Shown: in pieces, positions 24,801 to 33,446 of the stretch
Layout of the letters: each line of letters starts with the position of its first letter
How positions within the stretch are numbered: position 1 is the first letter of the stretch
Source of the DNA: an uncultured Cryomorphaceae bacterium
Lineage (GTDB): Bacteria; Bacteroidota; Bacteroidia; Flavobacteriales; Schleiferiaceae
Assembly: GCA_913049845.1 (NCBI GenBank)
Contig: CAJWZE010000006.1
Location: forward strand, 1 to 49,618
Direction: 5' to 3'
DNA: 49,618 nucleotides
Position numbers and translations under genes: made by a program
Notes under the pieces: model-generated
The model's input: the letters and a program-made list of their open reading frames with translations, nothing else
Databases searched by the model: none
What the model was told of the DNA's origin: nothing

Positions 24801-25415
24801 ATGATTTCATTTATCCCGAATGGGATCTTTAATCTAATTAGTGAAACACTATTAGGTATGTTAGAATCTATATTGACAGTCGCCATTCAAGTGGTAGGGC
24901 TTTATTTCCTTCTCGATTTTTTAACTGGAGTCGTACATTTTTGGATGGATCGATACGGAAGAGAGGATATGCCCATTGTGGGTAAAGCAGTTATTGAGAT
25001 TAATACTTGGCATCATGAAAACCCTCGTAAAATGACCACTCGAAGCTACTGGTACCTATGTAAAAGTAGTTGGGTTGGAGTAGCGTTTTTGCTACTCGCT
25101 GTTTATTTTATCACGGGGTCTGTGAGTTGGAGATGGTGGTTTGTATCAGTTCTTGGAGTGAATGCAAATATTGTCCATCAATGGGCACACATGTTTCCCA
25201 ATGAAAAACCTGTAGTGGTGAATTGGTTGCAGAAAGTAGGCGTCATTCAGCGCCCTCACAATCACGCTCGACACCATACAAAGCCGGAGACCAGGGCTTA
25301 CTGCACCTATACACCTTGGTTAAATCCTTGTTTAGATCGTATTCACTTTTGGTTTACCATAGAGGCGATTCTGGCTAAGTTCAAAATTTATACTACCGAT
25401 CGAATCGATACCTAA
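24801..25415 (+). CDS. CarF/PEDS1 (TMEM189) family lipid desaturase
   Basis: A 204-residue membrane protein with the histidine pattern of the CarF-PEDS1-FAD4 family (PF10520): H46 and D50 in GVVHFWMDRYG, HHENP (71-75), NIVHQWAH (H126, H130), RPHNHARHH (H153, H155, H158, H159) and CTYTPWLNPCLDRIHFW, close to the corresponding human PEDS1 stretches as I recall them. Members make the vinyl-ether bond of plasmalogens (CarF, PEDS1) or desaturate fatty acids (FAD4). In Myxococcus, CarF relays singlet oxygen to carotenoid genes. Here the gene follows the carotenoid block with its own likely promoter and terminator. The exact substrate in this organism is unknown. Confidence 0.85.
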   Translation: MISFIPNGIFNLISETLLGMLESILTVAIQVVGLYFLLDFLTGVVHFWMDRYGREDMPIVGKAVIEINTWHHENPRKMTTRSYWYLCKSSWVGVAFLLLAVYFITGSVSWRWWFVSVLGVNANIVHQWAHMFPNEKPVVVNWLQKVGVIQRPHNHARHHTKPETRAYCTYTPWLNPCLDRIHFWFTIEAILAKFKIYTTDRIDT

Positions 25416-25420
25416 GAATT

Positions 25421-25447
25421 AAAAAGCCGCACAGGGTTGGGCTTTTT
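25421..25447 (+). terminator. Intrinsic terminator of the CarF-family gene
   Basis: AAAAAGCC and GGCTTTTT form a perfect 8-bp stem with an 11-nt loop, five T on the 3' arm, starting 5 nt after the stop codon. The A-rich 5' arm allows it to act in both directions. Confidence 0.75.
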
Positions 25448-25627
25448 ATATATCAAACCTTTTCCGGCTTGATGTCATAAAGTGAATCCAGTTCTATCAG
25501 ATTCATTAAGTTCCATCTGATAATTCTTGAACGAGGCATATTGTCACAAGATGCAATAGAAGGATTAATGTATGCCTTACGTTTTCACAAGGCCTTTTTG
25601 CATTATTAATCTCTTAAAATTCCCCCT
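25448..25627. other. Non-coding gap rich in inverted repeats
   Basis: No coding frame seen. TATCAGAT (25495-25502) and ATCTGATA (25515-25522) form a perfect 8-bp inverted repeat; GCATATTG/AAGATGC (around 25537-25554) makes a weaker hairpin; GCCTT/AAGGC (25574-25593) followed by CTTTTTG looks like a second terminator on the plus strand. Could be the 3' region shared by the two convergent genes or a small RNA; nothing more can be supported. Confidence 0.4.
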
Positions 25628-26392
25628 TTATTTGTAGTTTTTAGTTGCTTCTTGATGCTCTTTTTCTCGCTCGTACGACGCATAACAATCGAGAAGTGAG
25701 ACCAAGAATTGGTAATCATTAAAGGTGCGTATCTCAGCATCCGAATACTTGCAATAGAACATGAAAGCTTCCATCTCAGCCTTTGGAATACCAGTCAATT
25801 CTTCCAAAATTTCGCGATTATTGCCTTCTTCAAGTTTACGACGGTAGTAATCCTCTTGTCGTAGCTTTTGAAGTGCAGCCAATTGTCGCGGTCGTTTGCC
25901 AAAGCGGTAATACAACAAATCCAGTGGATTGGCCAGGGTAGGTGCAACAGCTTCAGGAATTCTAATATCAGCATTGCTTGGAACACGCGGTTTCGCTTGG
26001 GGCATAGTCCGAGGGTTGTTAGAGGTAATGGCGTAGATACTAACTTCATCCAATAGGAAATTTTTTTGGACCAATTTTATCAGCTTATCTTCTTTGATTT
26101 TAGAGAGCACTGCAGAATCAATTGCGAGGTACTTGAATTGGTACCCTACATTCGAGAAGATTATTGTATCTCCTTGATGTACTGATATTTCAAAGTAGCC
26201 AAGCCCATTCGTCACAGTGCCAGCGAAGGTCTTCTTGTTGACTGCGTAGGAATTTGGTAGCGCAAAAGATGAATCTCTATCCACAACAGTCCCTTTCAAT
26301 ATGTAACTTTGAGCAAAGGTGCTTATGCTGTTCAAAAGCAGCAACCCTGAGATTAATACAACTTTAAATAAACGCTTAACGCAATAAATCAT
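25628..26392 (-). CDS. Exported protein with carboxypeptidase-regulatory-like domain
   Basis: A 254-residue protein with a signal peptide (KVVLISGLLLLNSISTFAQ) followed by a beta-sandwich of the CarboxypepD_reg-like type (about 27-115): LKGTVVDRDSSFALPNSYAV, GTVTNGLGYFEISVHQGD, FSNVGYQ. This N-terminal domain is common in Bacteroidota surface proteins, including TonB-dependent receptors, but no receptor follows here; the C-terminal half is charged and helical. ATG 26392 is chosen because it opens directly on the signal peptide. Its start codon overlaps that of divergent ettA (CATG). Confidence 0.75.
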   Translation of the reverse strand: MIYCVKRLFKVVLISGLLLLNSISTFAQSYILKGTVVDRDSSFALPNSYAVNKKTFAGTVTNGLGYFEISVHQGDTIIFSNVGYQFKYLAIDSAVLSKIKEDKLIKLVQKNFLLDEVSIYAITSNNPRTMPQAKPRVPSNADIRIPEAVAPTLANPLDLLYYRFGKRPRQLAALQKLRQEDYYRRKLEEGNNREILEELTGIPKAEMEAFMFYCKYSDAEIRTFNDYQFLVSLLDCYASYEREKEHQEATKNYK

Positions 26393-28082
26393 GTCTGACG
26401 ACGGTAAAAAAGTCATTTTTTCGATGTCCAAGGTGAGCAAGGTATTGCCACACAACAATAAGGCCATCATCAAAGATATCTATCTCTCTTTCTTCTATGG
26501 AGCCAAAATAGGCATCTTAGGTTTAAATGGTTCGGGTAAATCCACTCTTTTAAAAATCATCGCTGGGGTGGATAAAAGCTACCAAGGAGATGTGGTCTTT
26601 GCACCAGGATATACAGTGGGTTACCTTGAGCAAGAGCCTCAGCTTGAAGCAGGTAAAACAGTTATGGATATCGTTAAAGAAGGTGCTGCAGAAACTGTAG
26701 CGGTGCTTGATGAATACAATAAAATTAACGATCTGTTTGGTCTGCCGGAGGTCTATGAGAATCCTGACAAGATGGAAGAACTAATGGCTAAGCAAGCAGA
26801 ACTTCAAGATAAGATTGATGCAACAAACGCTTGGGAGCTTGATACGATGTTGAACAGGGCGATGGATGCATTGAACTGTCCGCCATCTTCTCAGCTTGTC
26901 GATAATCTTAGTGGTGGTGAGGCTCGCCGTGTGGCTCTTTGCCGACTGCTGATTCAACAACCGGACGTATTGCTGCTTGATGAGCCAACCAACCACCTGG
27001 ATGCTGAAAGTATCTTATGGCTTGAACAACACTTGCAGCAGTATAAAGGGACAGTAATCGCAGTAACTCATGACCGATACTTTTTAGATAATGTCGCTGG
27101 ATGGATCCTTGAACTCGATCGTGGTGAAGGCATACCTTGGAAGGGTAATTACTCTTCTTGGTTGGATCAAAAAACCGAGCGTTTAGCGCAAGAAGAGAAA
27201 CAAGCTTCTAAGCGCAGGAAAACCCTTGAACGCGAGCTTGAGTGGGTGCGGATGAACCCTAAAGGGCGCCATAGTAAAAATAAAGCGCGTCTGAGCAACT
27301 ACGAAAACTTGCTCTCGCAAGAACAAAAGGAAAAGGAAAGCAAGCTTGAAATCTTTATACCCGCAGGTCCCCGTCTTGGAACCAATGTTATTGAAGCACA
27401 CGGCGTGAGAAAAGGGTTTGGGGAAAAGTTGCTTTACGATAATTTAAACTTTAAACTACCCCCTGCAGGAATCGTTGGGATTATTGGACCAAACGGTGCC
27501 GGTAAAACAACTATTTTCAAAATGATTATGGATCAATTGGCCCCCGACGCTGGTCAATTCGATGTGGGTGAAACTGTGAAAATTTCATACGTAGATCAGA
27601 GTCACGAAAAGATGGATTCTGAGAAGTCCATTTTTGAAGTAATTGGGGACGGTACAGAAGAAGTTTTGCTTGGTGGTCAGCGTGTTAATGCCCGTGCTTA
27701 TTTGAGCAGATTTAACTTTGCTGGCAGCGATCAAAGCAAGAAGGTAGGCGTCCTTTCTGGTGGGGAAAGAAACCGACTTCACCTTGCCATGGCACTTAAG
27801 GAAGGTGGTAATGTATTGCTTTTAGATGAGCCTACTAATGATTTAGATATCAATACTTTGAGAGCTCTTGAAGAGGCCCTTGAAAATTTTGCAGGATGTG
27901 CTGTAATTATATCTCATGACCGCTGGTTCTTGGACCGTGTATGTACGCATATCTTGGCATTCGAAGGAAATTCAGAGGTATATCCTTTCGAAGGGACCTT
28001 CTCAGAATACGAGCAGAATAAATTGAAACGATTAGGCAAGACAGAACCTACTCGTTTCAAGTATAAGAAGCTGATTAAATAG
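26391..28082 (+). CDS. ettA: Energy-dependent translational throttle protein EttA (ABC-F)
   Basis: A soluble ABC-F protein of 563 residues that binds the ribosomal E site and adjusts early elongation to the ATP/ADP ratio. Two ATPase domains: Walker A GLNGSGKST and GPNGAGKTT, signatures NLSGGEARRVALC and VLSGGERNRLHLA, Walker B LLLDEPTNHLD and LLLDEPTNDLD. The interdomain linker with EWVRMNPKGRHSKNKARL is the P-site tRNA-interacting motif of the EttA subgroup. The start MSDDGKKVIFSM aligns with known EttA N-termini, which supports ATG 26391. A terminator follows. Confidence 0.95.
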   Translation: MSDDGKKVIFSMSKVSKVLPHNNKAIIKDIYLSFFYGAKIGILGLNGSGKSTLLKIIAGVDKSYQGDVVFAPGYTVGYLEQEPQLEAGKTVMDIVKEGAAETVAVLDEYNKINDLFGLPEVYENPDKMEELMAKQAELQDKIDATNAWELDTMLNRAMDALNCPPSSQLVDNLSGGEARRVALCRLLIQQPDVLLLDEPTNHLDAESILWLEQHLQQYKGTVIAVTHDRYFLDNVAGWILELDRGEGIPWKGNYSSWLDQKTERLAQEEKQASKRRKTLERELEWVRMNPKGRHSKNKARLSNYENLLSQEQKEKESKLEIFIPAGPRLGTNVIEAHGVRKGFGEKLLYDNLNFKLPPAGIVGIIGPNGAGKTTIFKMIMDQLAPDAGQFDVGETVKISYVDQSHEKMDSEKSIFEVIGDGTEEVLLGGQRVNARAYLSRFNFAGSDQSKKVGVLSGGERNRLHLAMALKEGGNVLLLDEPTNDLDINTLRALEEALENFAGCAVIISHDRWFLDRVCTHILAFEGNSEVYPFEGTFSEYEQNKLKRLGKTEPTRFKYKKLIK

Positions 28083-28113
28083 GTTCAGACTCTTAGAAAT
28101 TGAGTAAAATTTA

Positions 28114-28147
28114 GGAAGCCGGCAAACCAATTTGCGGGCTTTCTTGT
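28114..28147 (+). terminator. Intrinsic terminator of ettA
   Basis: GGAAGCCGGCAAA (28114-28126) pairs with TTTGCGGGCTTTC (28131-28143) across a CCAA loop, with one G-G mismatch, giving a stem of about 12 bp. The following sequence is T-rich (TTGTTATCTTT), so termination may be partial. Confidence 0.65.
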
Positions 28148-28184
28148 TATCTTTCCATTGCCTAAAAACAAACAGAAGTTATCT

Positions 28185-29336
28185 ATGAGAATCACCATGA
28201 GTGATGAGCGTCAAGAAACGCTCGAATTAATCCGCCAATCTGCCAAAGAGTTTGCAGAGACAAAAATCCGTCCACACGTTATGGATTGGGATGAAAGTCA
28301 ACATTTCCCTGTCGATATTTTCAAAGAACTTGGACAACTTGGATTTATGGGAATACTTGTCCCGGAAGCCTACGGAGGCGCTGGAATGGGTTACCAAGAA
28401 TACATCACTGTAATTGATGAAATTGCACAAGTATGCGGTTCCATTGGTCTTTCTGTGGCGGCTCACAATAGCCTTTGCACCGGGCATATTTTACAATTTG
28501 GTACCGAGGAGCAGAAGGCTAAATGGTTGCCAAAACTAGCTACTGCAGAGTGGATTGGCGCTTGGGGTTTAACGGAAATGGGAACAGGTTCTGATGCTGG
28601 CGGTATGGATACCACGGCAGTACTCGATGGCAATCACTATGTACTTAACGGTTCAAAAAACTGGATTACACATGCTATTACTTCGAGGATTGCAGTGGTT
28701 ATAGCAAGAACAGGAGACAAGGGAGATTCTCACGGTATGACGGCCTTTGTCGTTGAAAAAGATACTCCTGGTTTTACAGCCGGTCAGAAAGAAAATAAAT
28801 TGGGTATGCGTGCCTCAGAAACAGCTTGTCTTTTCTTTGACAATTGCCGGGTACCAAAAGAAAATGTCCTTGGCAAAGTTGGTGAAGGCTTTATCCAGTC
28901 TATGAAAATTTTAGATGGTGGTAGGATTTCGATTGCTGCACTTTCGGTTGGTATAGCTCGTGGAGCATTAAATGCGGCTATTAACTATGCCGATGAGCGC
29001 CAGCAGTTCGGCAGAAAAATTCGCTCATTTCAGGGGATCAGTTTTAAGCTTGCAGAAATGTCTACCAAGGTATATGGTGCAGAGTTGATGACTCGTCATG
29101 CAGGTGCTCTTAAGGAAGAGGGTAAACCAATGACCCAAGAAAGTGCCATGTGTAAACTTTATGCTTCAGAAATTTCCACTGAAGTTGCTAACGAGGCTGT
29201 TCAAGTCTTTGGAGGCTACGGGTATACTAAAGATTACCCGGTGGAGAAATTCTACCGTGATTGTAAACTTTGTACCATCGGTGAAGGTACCTCGGAAATA
29301 CAGAAGGTTGTGATTTCTAGAAACTTATATCGTTAA
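28185..29336 (+). CDS. Acyl-CoA dehydrogenase
   Basis: A 383-residue FAD enzyme that forms the trans-2 double bond of acyl-CoA in beta-oxidation or branched-chain amino acid breakdown. Motifs: [35 protein letters not shown], and the C-terminal [18 protein letters not shown] then [11 protein letters not shown] with the usual catalytic Glu position in EGTSEIQ. It resembles short-chain (butyryl-CoA type) members. The start may be ATG 28185 or 28197; an upstream TTG is unlikely as it falls within the likely leader. Monocistronic; its stop shares TTAA with the convergent DUF2256 gene. Confidence 0.93.
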   Translation: MRITMSDERQETLELIRQSAKEFAETKIRPHVMDWDESQHFPVDIFKELGQLGFMGILVPEAYGGAGMGYQEYITVIDEIAQVCGSIGLSVAAHNSLCTGHILQFGTEEQKAKWLPKLATAEWIGAWGLTEMGTGSDAGGMDTTAVLDGNHYVLNGSKNWITHAITSRIAVVIARTGDKGDSHGMTAFVVEKDTPGFTAGQKENKLGMRASETACLFFDNCRVPKENVLGKVGEGFIQSMKILDGGRISIAALSVGIARGALNAAINYADERQQFGRKIRSFQGISFKLAEMSTKVYGAELMTRHAGALKEEGKPMTQESAMCKLYASEISTEVANEAVQVFGGYGYTKDYPVEKFYRDCKLCTIGEGTSEIQKVVISRNLYR

Positions 29337-29473
29337 TATTTTGGTCGGTTGGCGTTACAACGCTTGCTACAATATTTTACATTATCCCAATTTTTTTCCC
29401 ATTTTTTGCGCCATGTAAAGTGTCTTCCGCACGTAGCGCAAACTTTTTTAGGTAAATGAGGTTTTTTGTACAT
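29333..29473 (-). CDS. DUF2256 small zinc-ribbon-like protein
   Basis: A 46-residue gene, easily overlooked. The protein has [20 protein letters not shown] and YCSKRC: two cysteine pairs (C12-x2-C15 and C35-x3-C39) around a Trp/Lys-rich centre, which fits the DUF2256 family. Four cysteines suggest zinc binding. Function unknown; to my knowledge DUF2256 genes are frequently found near cryptochrome/photolyase genes, and three such genes are in this window. Its stop overlaps that of the convergent acyl-CoA dehydrogenase (TTAA) and its start is within 2-23 bp of the divergent TIGR03643 gene. Confidence 0.85.
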   Translation of the reverse strand: MYKKPHLPKKVCATCGRHFTWRKKWEKNWDNVKYCSKRCNANRPKY

Positions 29474-29496
29474 AGATGTTGAGAACAACTAGGCAA

Positions 29497-29790
29497 ATGA
29501 AAGGTTCCAAAATAGTAAAGAATTTTACTGAGCGAGAGATTAATCGAATCGTTGAAATGGCTTGGGAAGACCGCACACCTTTCGATGCTATTAAAGACCA
29601 ATTTGGTATATCGGAAGCCGATACGATAATACTAATGCGTCACCAAATGAAGCCTAGTTCGTGGCGCATGTGGCGCGCCCGAGTTCAGGGAAGAAGTAAC
29701 AAGCATCGCTCTCGCAGAGGCTTTGAAGTAGGTCGACACAAGTGTTCCCGTCAGCGTCATATTTCACACAACAAAATATCGAAGCGTTGA
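29497..29790 (+). CDS. TIGR03643/DUF2805 family small basic protein
   Basis: A 97-residue, strongly basic protein. EREINRIVEMAWEDRTPFDA, FGISEADTIILMRHQMKPSS, then WRMWRARVQGRSNKH match the TIGR03643/DUF2805 family, which has the look of a small DNA-binding helix-turn-helix followed by a basic tail. ATG 29497 is preferred; an in-frame ATG at 29476 would leave 2 bp to the start of divergent DUF2256. The two small genes are a plausible functional pair. Biochemical role unknown. Confidence 0.8.
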   Translation: MKGSKIVKNFTEREINRIVEMAWEDRTPFDAIKDQFGISEADTIILMRHQMKPSSWRMWRARVQGRSNKHRSRRGFEVGRHKCSRQRHISHNKISKR

Positions 29791-29920
29791 GAATTGCATT
29801 CAACTGCTTGTTAATCAGTAATTCAAGTCGTTCCCTCATTCGGTGAAAACCAATGACAATTGTGGTGCGAAAAGTGGAATAAATCCGTTATTTTCGAAAT
29901 TCTATGTTCGCTTAAAAACT

Positions 29921-32900
29921 ATGAAGAAATTATTGCTCACTCTGGCTCTCGGGCTTTTCGCAGTTCAAATGAATGCTTCCCACCTTCTGGGTGGTGAGAT
30001 TATCTGGAAGTGTAAACCCAACGGAAAATATCAGTTTACTCTTGTGATTTATCGTGATTGTGGTGGTATTACGATTAGTACCAACCCCCAGACTTTAGCA
30101 AATAATGCGGGTGTTTCGATTTCTTGCGCCTATGTTAGTACTACAGATGTAGTACCGGCATGTTACACAGGAACTACCTCATGTTCAGGTGCTACATCGG
30201 GACAAGGAAGAATGCAGAAGTACGTCTTTCGTTCCGGCGATATAACGTTAACAGGCACACCGCCGGCTGGTGGATGGTACTTCACTTGGAACAGCTGTTG
30301 CCGTCCGGGTTCAATATCGAACGGACCGTCTAACCAAGGATACTTACTTCGCGCAGTAATGTTTCCTTACACTCCTCCTGGCTCCACTACACCTTTGTCC
30401 GCCGGAACTACAGCTAATCCTACGTGTTTTGATAATTCACCGAATTTCTTGGAAGATCCTCAAGTAATTTCTTGTACCAACGTTGATGTAATTTATAATA
30501 ATCTTGGTTACGATCCGGATCTCGATTCATTGTATTACGACTGGGCATCACCTTTGCAAGGTTCAGTTTGGCCAGGAAGTTCAGTTACTTTCTCTTCGGG
30601 TTACAGCGCTTCTTCGCCACTGCCAAGTGGAACAGGTAGTACCCCTGGGTCGATTAACGGTCAGACAGGTGAGATTAATTTCAACTCAGCCCTGGCAGGC
30701 TCGTGGGCCACTTGTGTGATAATTGAGGAATGGCGTTGTGGACAAAAGGTTGGGGAAATCTTCCGTGACATCCCAATCGTCACTCTTTCGTGCACGCCAC
30801 CTTCAGGACTCTGTTCATCAGCATTTGTTGATGTAGAGCCAACAATGGATTTGACGCCAGATCCAGGCCAACAGAACCCAACGGTATTGAATCCAGTAAC
30901 AAACACCGCAGGAGATACGATATACTACTACACTGATGCCTACCCAGGCGACACCATTAAATTCAAAATCTCGTCGTCAGATCCATATCCAAATCCGAAT
31001 TGTTCTTCGCAAAACATCGAGTTCAGCGCATCAGGTGGTAATTTGAGTTCAGCATCAAATTATGGGAATGCGAGCAGCTGTTTATTCAACCCTCCTTGTG
31101 CGACCATTACTTCGCTGAATACCGGAGGCGTATACACTTATCCTGGTATTAACGATGTTGAGTTTGAATGGCACATTGACTGCAACCACTTGTTCTATCA
31201 AGAATACCAATGTGGAGCTTTAAAATCAGAATACTCGTTCTATTTGAGAATGCAGGATGACCAGTGCCCTTTGAATCGATTTACCTACAAGAAAGTAGTG
31301 GTAGAAGTTCTCAACTATATGCCAAGAAATGTAAACGTTGACAATACTTGTATTTCACAAGACCCAGTTACCGGCGCGGTTTCTTTCGATTGGGTAAATG
31401 ACGCCGATACCGGATTTAACTTCGATTATTACATTATCAACCACATAGACACTATGGGGAATAACACAGTGGTAGATACAATTTATGATTGGGCGACACA
31501 AACTTACACGCACACTTCGGCTGATCCGAATGCAAAGAATTCCTACACGATTCAGACAGCAGGTGGTTGTGGTCTTTTGACTGTTCCTACAGATACCATT
31601 CAAAATATTCGCCTAGGCCTTCAAGCTTTCCCACCTCCACCAAATAGCAGTATTGCACGCTTGGACTGGAATCGCTGGAAAGTAAGTGATACTACAATAT
31701 CTTACGACGTTTGGGTAGAGGCACCTACAAATTCTGGACAATGGACTCAATTAGGAACAACTACAGATACTTCTTGGATTGATACCGTTGCATTCTGCGG
31801 TTCTTGGTTGAACTACCAAGTACGTTACAACTCGACGTGTGAGAGTTCTCTCGACTCTGGATTCTTCTCAGATAAGACTGCTCCTTCCGCAGTTGTATTT
31901 GATTCTGTGACAGTAGCTGGTGGCAATCTAAGCGCACTTGCGTGGAAATCTTCAAGTGATAGTGATGTCATTTACTACGTTATTTACAGGGAAGATAATA
32001 GTGGGTTCTTTGTGCCTATTGATTCTATTCTCGCTTCGAATTGGGCGACTTCAATGCCTTGGGTATACAACTTGAGTAATGCAGCAAACCAGAGCGAAAA
32101 CTTTGTGGTGACTGCTGTAGATAGTTGTGGTAATCAAAGTTCCGTAGGTATTACCATACCATCTAGCTCTGTTCATTTACAGATTGGTATTGATCCTTGT
32201 GATGGATACGCTCGATTGCGTTGGGGTACGTACAAGACTTGGACACAAACTCAGCCGCTAGAGTACAATCTTTATGCTGATATCACGGACCCTGTTGGTG
32301 GTACTATTTCTGGAGTATTGCTCAAGGGAGGTACATTAGACACATCATTCAACCACTATGGTATCCTTAATGGATATACGTACTGTTATTATGTGAAAGC
32401 CGTGGATACTACTAGAACGGTCACTTCAACCTCCAATCGTGTATGTAATAGTTCTGCTGTAGTTCAGGGTTCTCGGGTGCTTTACTTGGGTAGAGCTTCT
32501 GTGAATAGCCAGAATGGTGTGGATATGCACGCTTACATTGACAAGGATGCAGATGTTATCGATTATCAAATTCAACGTGCAGATGATGAAATAGGACCTT
32601 ATTTGACCATTGGTACTGTCGCTAAACCGGCATTAGGACCGTGGGAGGTGAAGTTCATCGATTACACGGCTGATCCGATGTCACGCAGATACTACTACCG
32701 AATTACTTCTCGCGATTCGTGTGGTGCGTTAGATACCATCTCGAATTTGGCAACCAACATTCTTTTAAATGTGGAAGCTGTCGGAAACTTGACTTGTGCA
32801 TTGAACTGGACGCCATATCGCGATTTTGACGGGGGTGTTGAGGAATATGAAATCTATCGTTCTTCGGACGGAGGAAGTTCGTTTAACTACGTGACATCAA

Positions 32901-33346
32901 CTTCCGATACTGGATTCATAGACGATATTAAGCCTTATTCAAACTCCAAGGGCAAATTCTGTTACTACATCAAAGCGATTGCGGCTGATGCTATTATTCC
33001 TTGGCGCGATGAATTCGGTATGAAGTTTAATGCAAGATCAAACGTAACATGTGCAGTTCACAAAGCGCGTCTTTGGTTCCCAACTGCATTTAACCCATAT
33101 TCAGATTTCGTAGAGAACAGAGTGTGGAAACCGCAAGGCGTCTTCGCCCGCACAGATAGCTACACTCTATTCATTATGGACCGGTGGGGACAAGAAGTGT
33201 TCCGTACGACTACCATCGCAGAAGGATGGGACGGAAAGATAGGCGGTAAAGATGCTGGAATCGGTGTGTACACCTATTCCGTGAAGTACCGTTCTATTGA
33301 AGATGTACCAATCGAAGAGCGTGGAAACTTTACATTGCTCTATTAA
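29921..33346 (+). CDS. Large secreted protein with gliding-motility-associated C-terminal (T9SS) domain
   Basis: A 1141-residue protein with a signal peptide (MKKLLLTLALGLFAVQMNAS). The N-terminal third (ASHLLGGEIIWKC, then a Cys-rich region) resembles N-termini of many Bacteroidota surface proteins. The middle holds several fibronectin type III-like repeats (for example around 590-960, with recurring YYV.A.D and SWIDT-like strands). The last 90 residues, from WFPTAFNPYSDFVENRVWKP through MDRWGQEVF to GKDAGIGVYTY, are the CHU_C/TIGR04131 type that directs export by the type IX system and attachment to the cell surface. Likely adhesin or extracellular matrix protein; ligand unknown. Confidence 0.88.
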   Translation: MKKLLLTLALGLFAVQMNASHLLGGEIIWKCKPNGKYQFTLVIYRDCGGITISTNPQTLANNAGVSISCAYVSTTDVVPACYTGTTSCSGATSGQGRMQKYVFRSGDITLTGTPPAGGWYFTWNSCCRPGSISNGPSNQGYLLRAVMFPYTPPGSTTPLSAGTTANPTCFDNSPNFLEDPQVISCTNVDVIYNNLGYDPDLDSLYYDWASPLQGSVWPGSSVTFSSGYSASSPLPSGTGSTPGSINGQTGEINFNSALAGSWATCVIIEEWRCGQKVGEIFRDIPIVTLSCTPPSGLCSSAFVDVEPTMDLTPDPGQQNPTVLNPVTNTAGDTIYYYTDAYPGDTIKFKISSSDPYPNPNCSSQNIEFSASGGNLSSASNYGNASSCLFNPPCATITSLNTGGVYTYPGINDVEFEWHIDCNHLFYQEYQCGALKSEYSFYLRMQDDQCPLNRFTYKKVVVEVLNYMPRNVNVDNTCISQDPVTGAVSFDWVNDADTGFNFDYYIINHIDTMGNNTVVDTIYDWATQTYTHTSADPNAKNSYTIQTAGGCGLLTVPTDTIQNIRLGLQAFPPPPNSSIARLDWNRWKVSDTTISYDVWVEAPTNSGQWTQLGTTTDTSWIDTVAFCGSWLNYQVRYNSTCESSLDSGFFSDKTAPSAVVFDSVTVAGGNLSALAWKSSSDSDVIYYVIYREDNSGFFVPIDSILASNWATSMPWVYNLSNAANQSENFVVTAVDSCGNQSSVGITIPSSSVHLQIGIDPCDGYARLRWGTYKTWTQTQPLEYNLYADITDPVGGTISGVLLKGGTLDTSFNHYGILNGYTYCYYVKAVDTTRTVTSTSNRVCNSSAVVQGSRVLYLGRASVNSQNGVDMHAYIDKDADVIDYQIQRADDEIGPYLTIGTVAKPALGPWEVKFIDYTADPMSRRYYYRITSRDSCGALDTISNLATNILLNVEAVGNLTCALNWTPYRDFDGGVEEYEIYRSSDGGSSFNYVTSTSDTGFIDDIKPYSNSKGKFCYYIKAIAADAIIPWRDEFGMKFNARSNVTCAVHKARLWFPTAFNPYSDFVENRVWKPQGVFARTDSYTLFIMDRWGQEVFRTTTIAEGWDGKIGGKDAGIGVYTYSVKYRSIEDVPIEERGNFTLLY

Positions 33347-33371
33347 TCTTTAAGATTTCTTAAAGCATTAC

Positions 33372-33390
33372 GGGCGGCTTGTAGCCGCCC
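33372..33390 (+). terminator. Strong hairpin after the gliding-associated gene
   Basis: GGGCGGC-TTGTA-GCCGCCC is a perfect 7-bp GC stem 25 nt after the stop. No long T-run follows (TCCGTATGTTT), so it is either a weak terminator or a 3'-end stabiliser. Confidence 0.55.
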
Positions 33391-33414
33391 TCCGTATGTT
33401 TCGTAGAAATTACT

Positions 33415-33422
33415 TAATTTTG
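33415..33422 (+). promoter_or_regulatory. Candidate promoter -7 element upstream of guaB
   Basis: TAATTTTG matches TAnnTTTG exactly and lies 24 nt before the preferred guaB ATG at 33447, just after the preceding hairpin. A -33 TTG is not obvious at 19 nt. Confidence 0.4.
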
Positions 33423-33446
33423 GGCGCAATTCAAATCGGAATTGCA

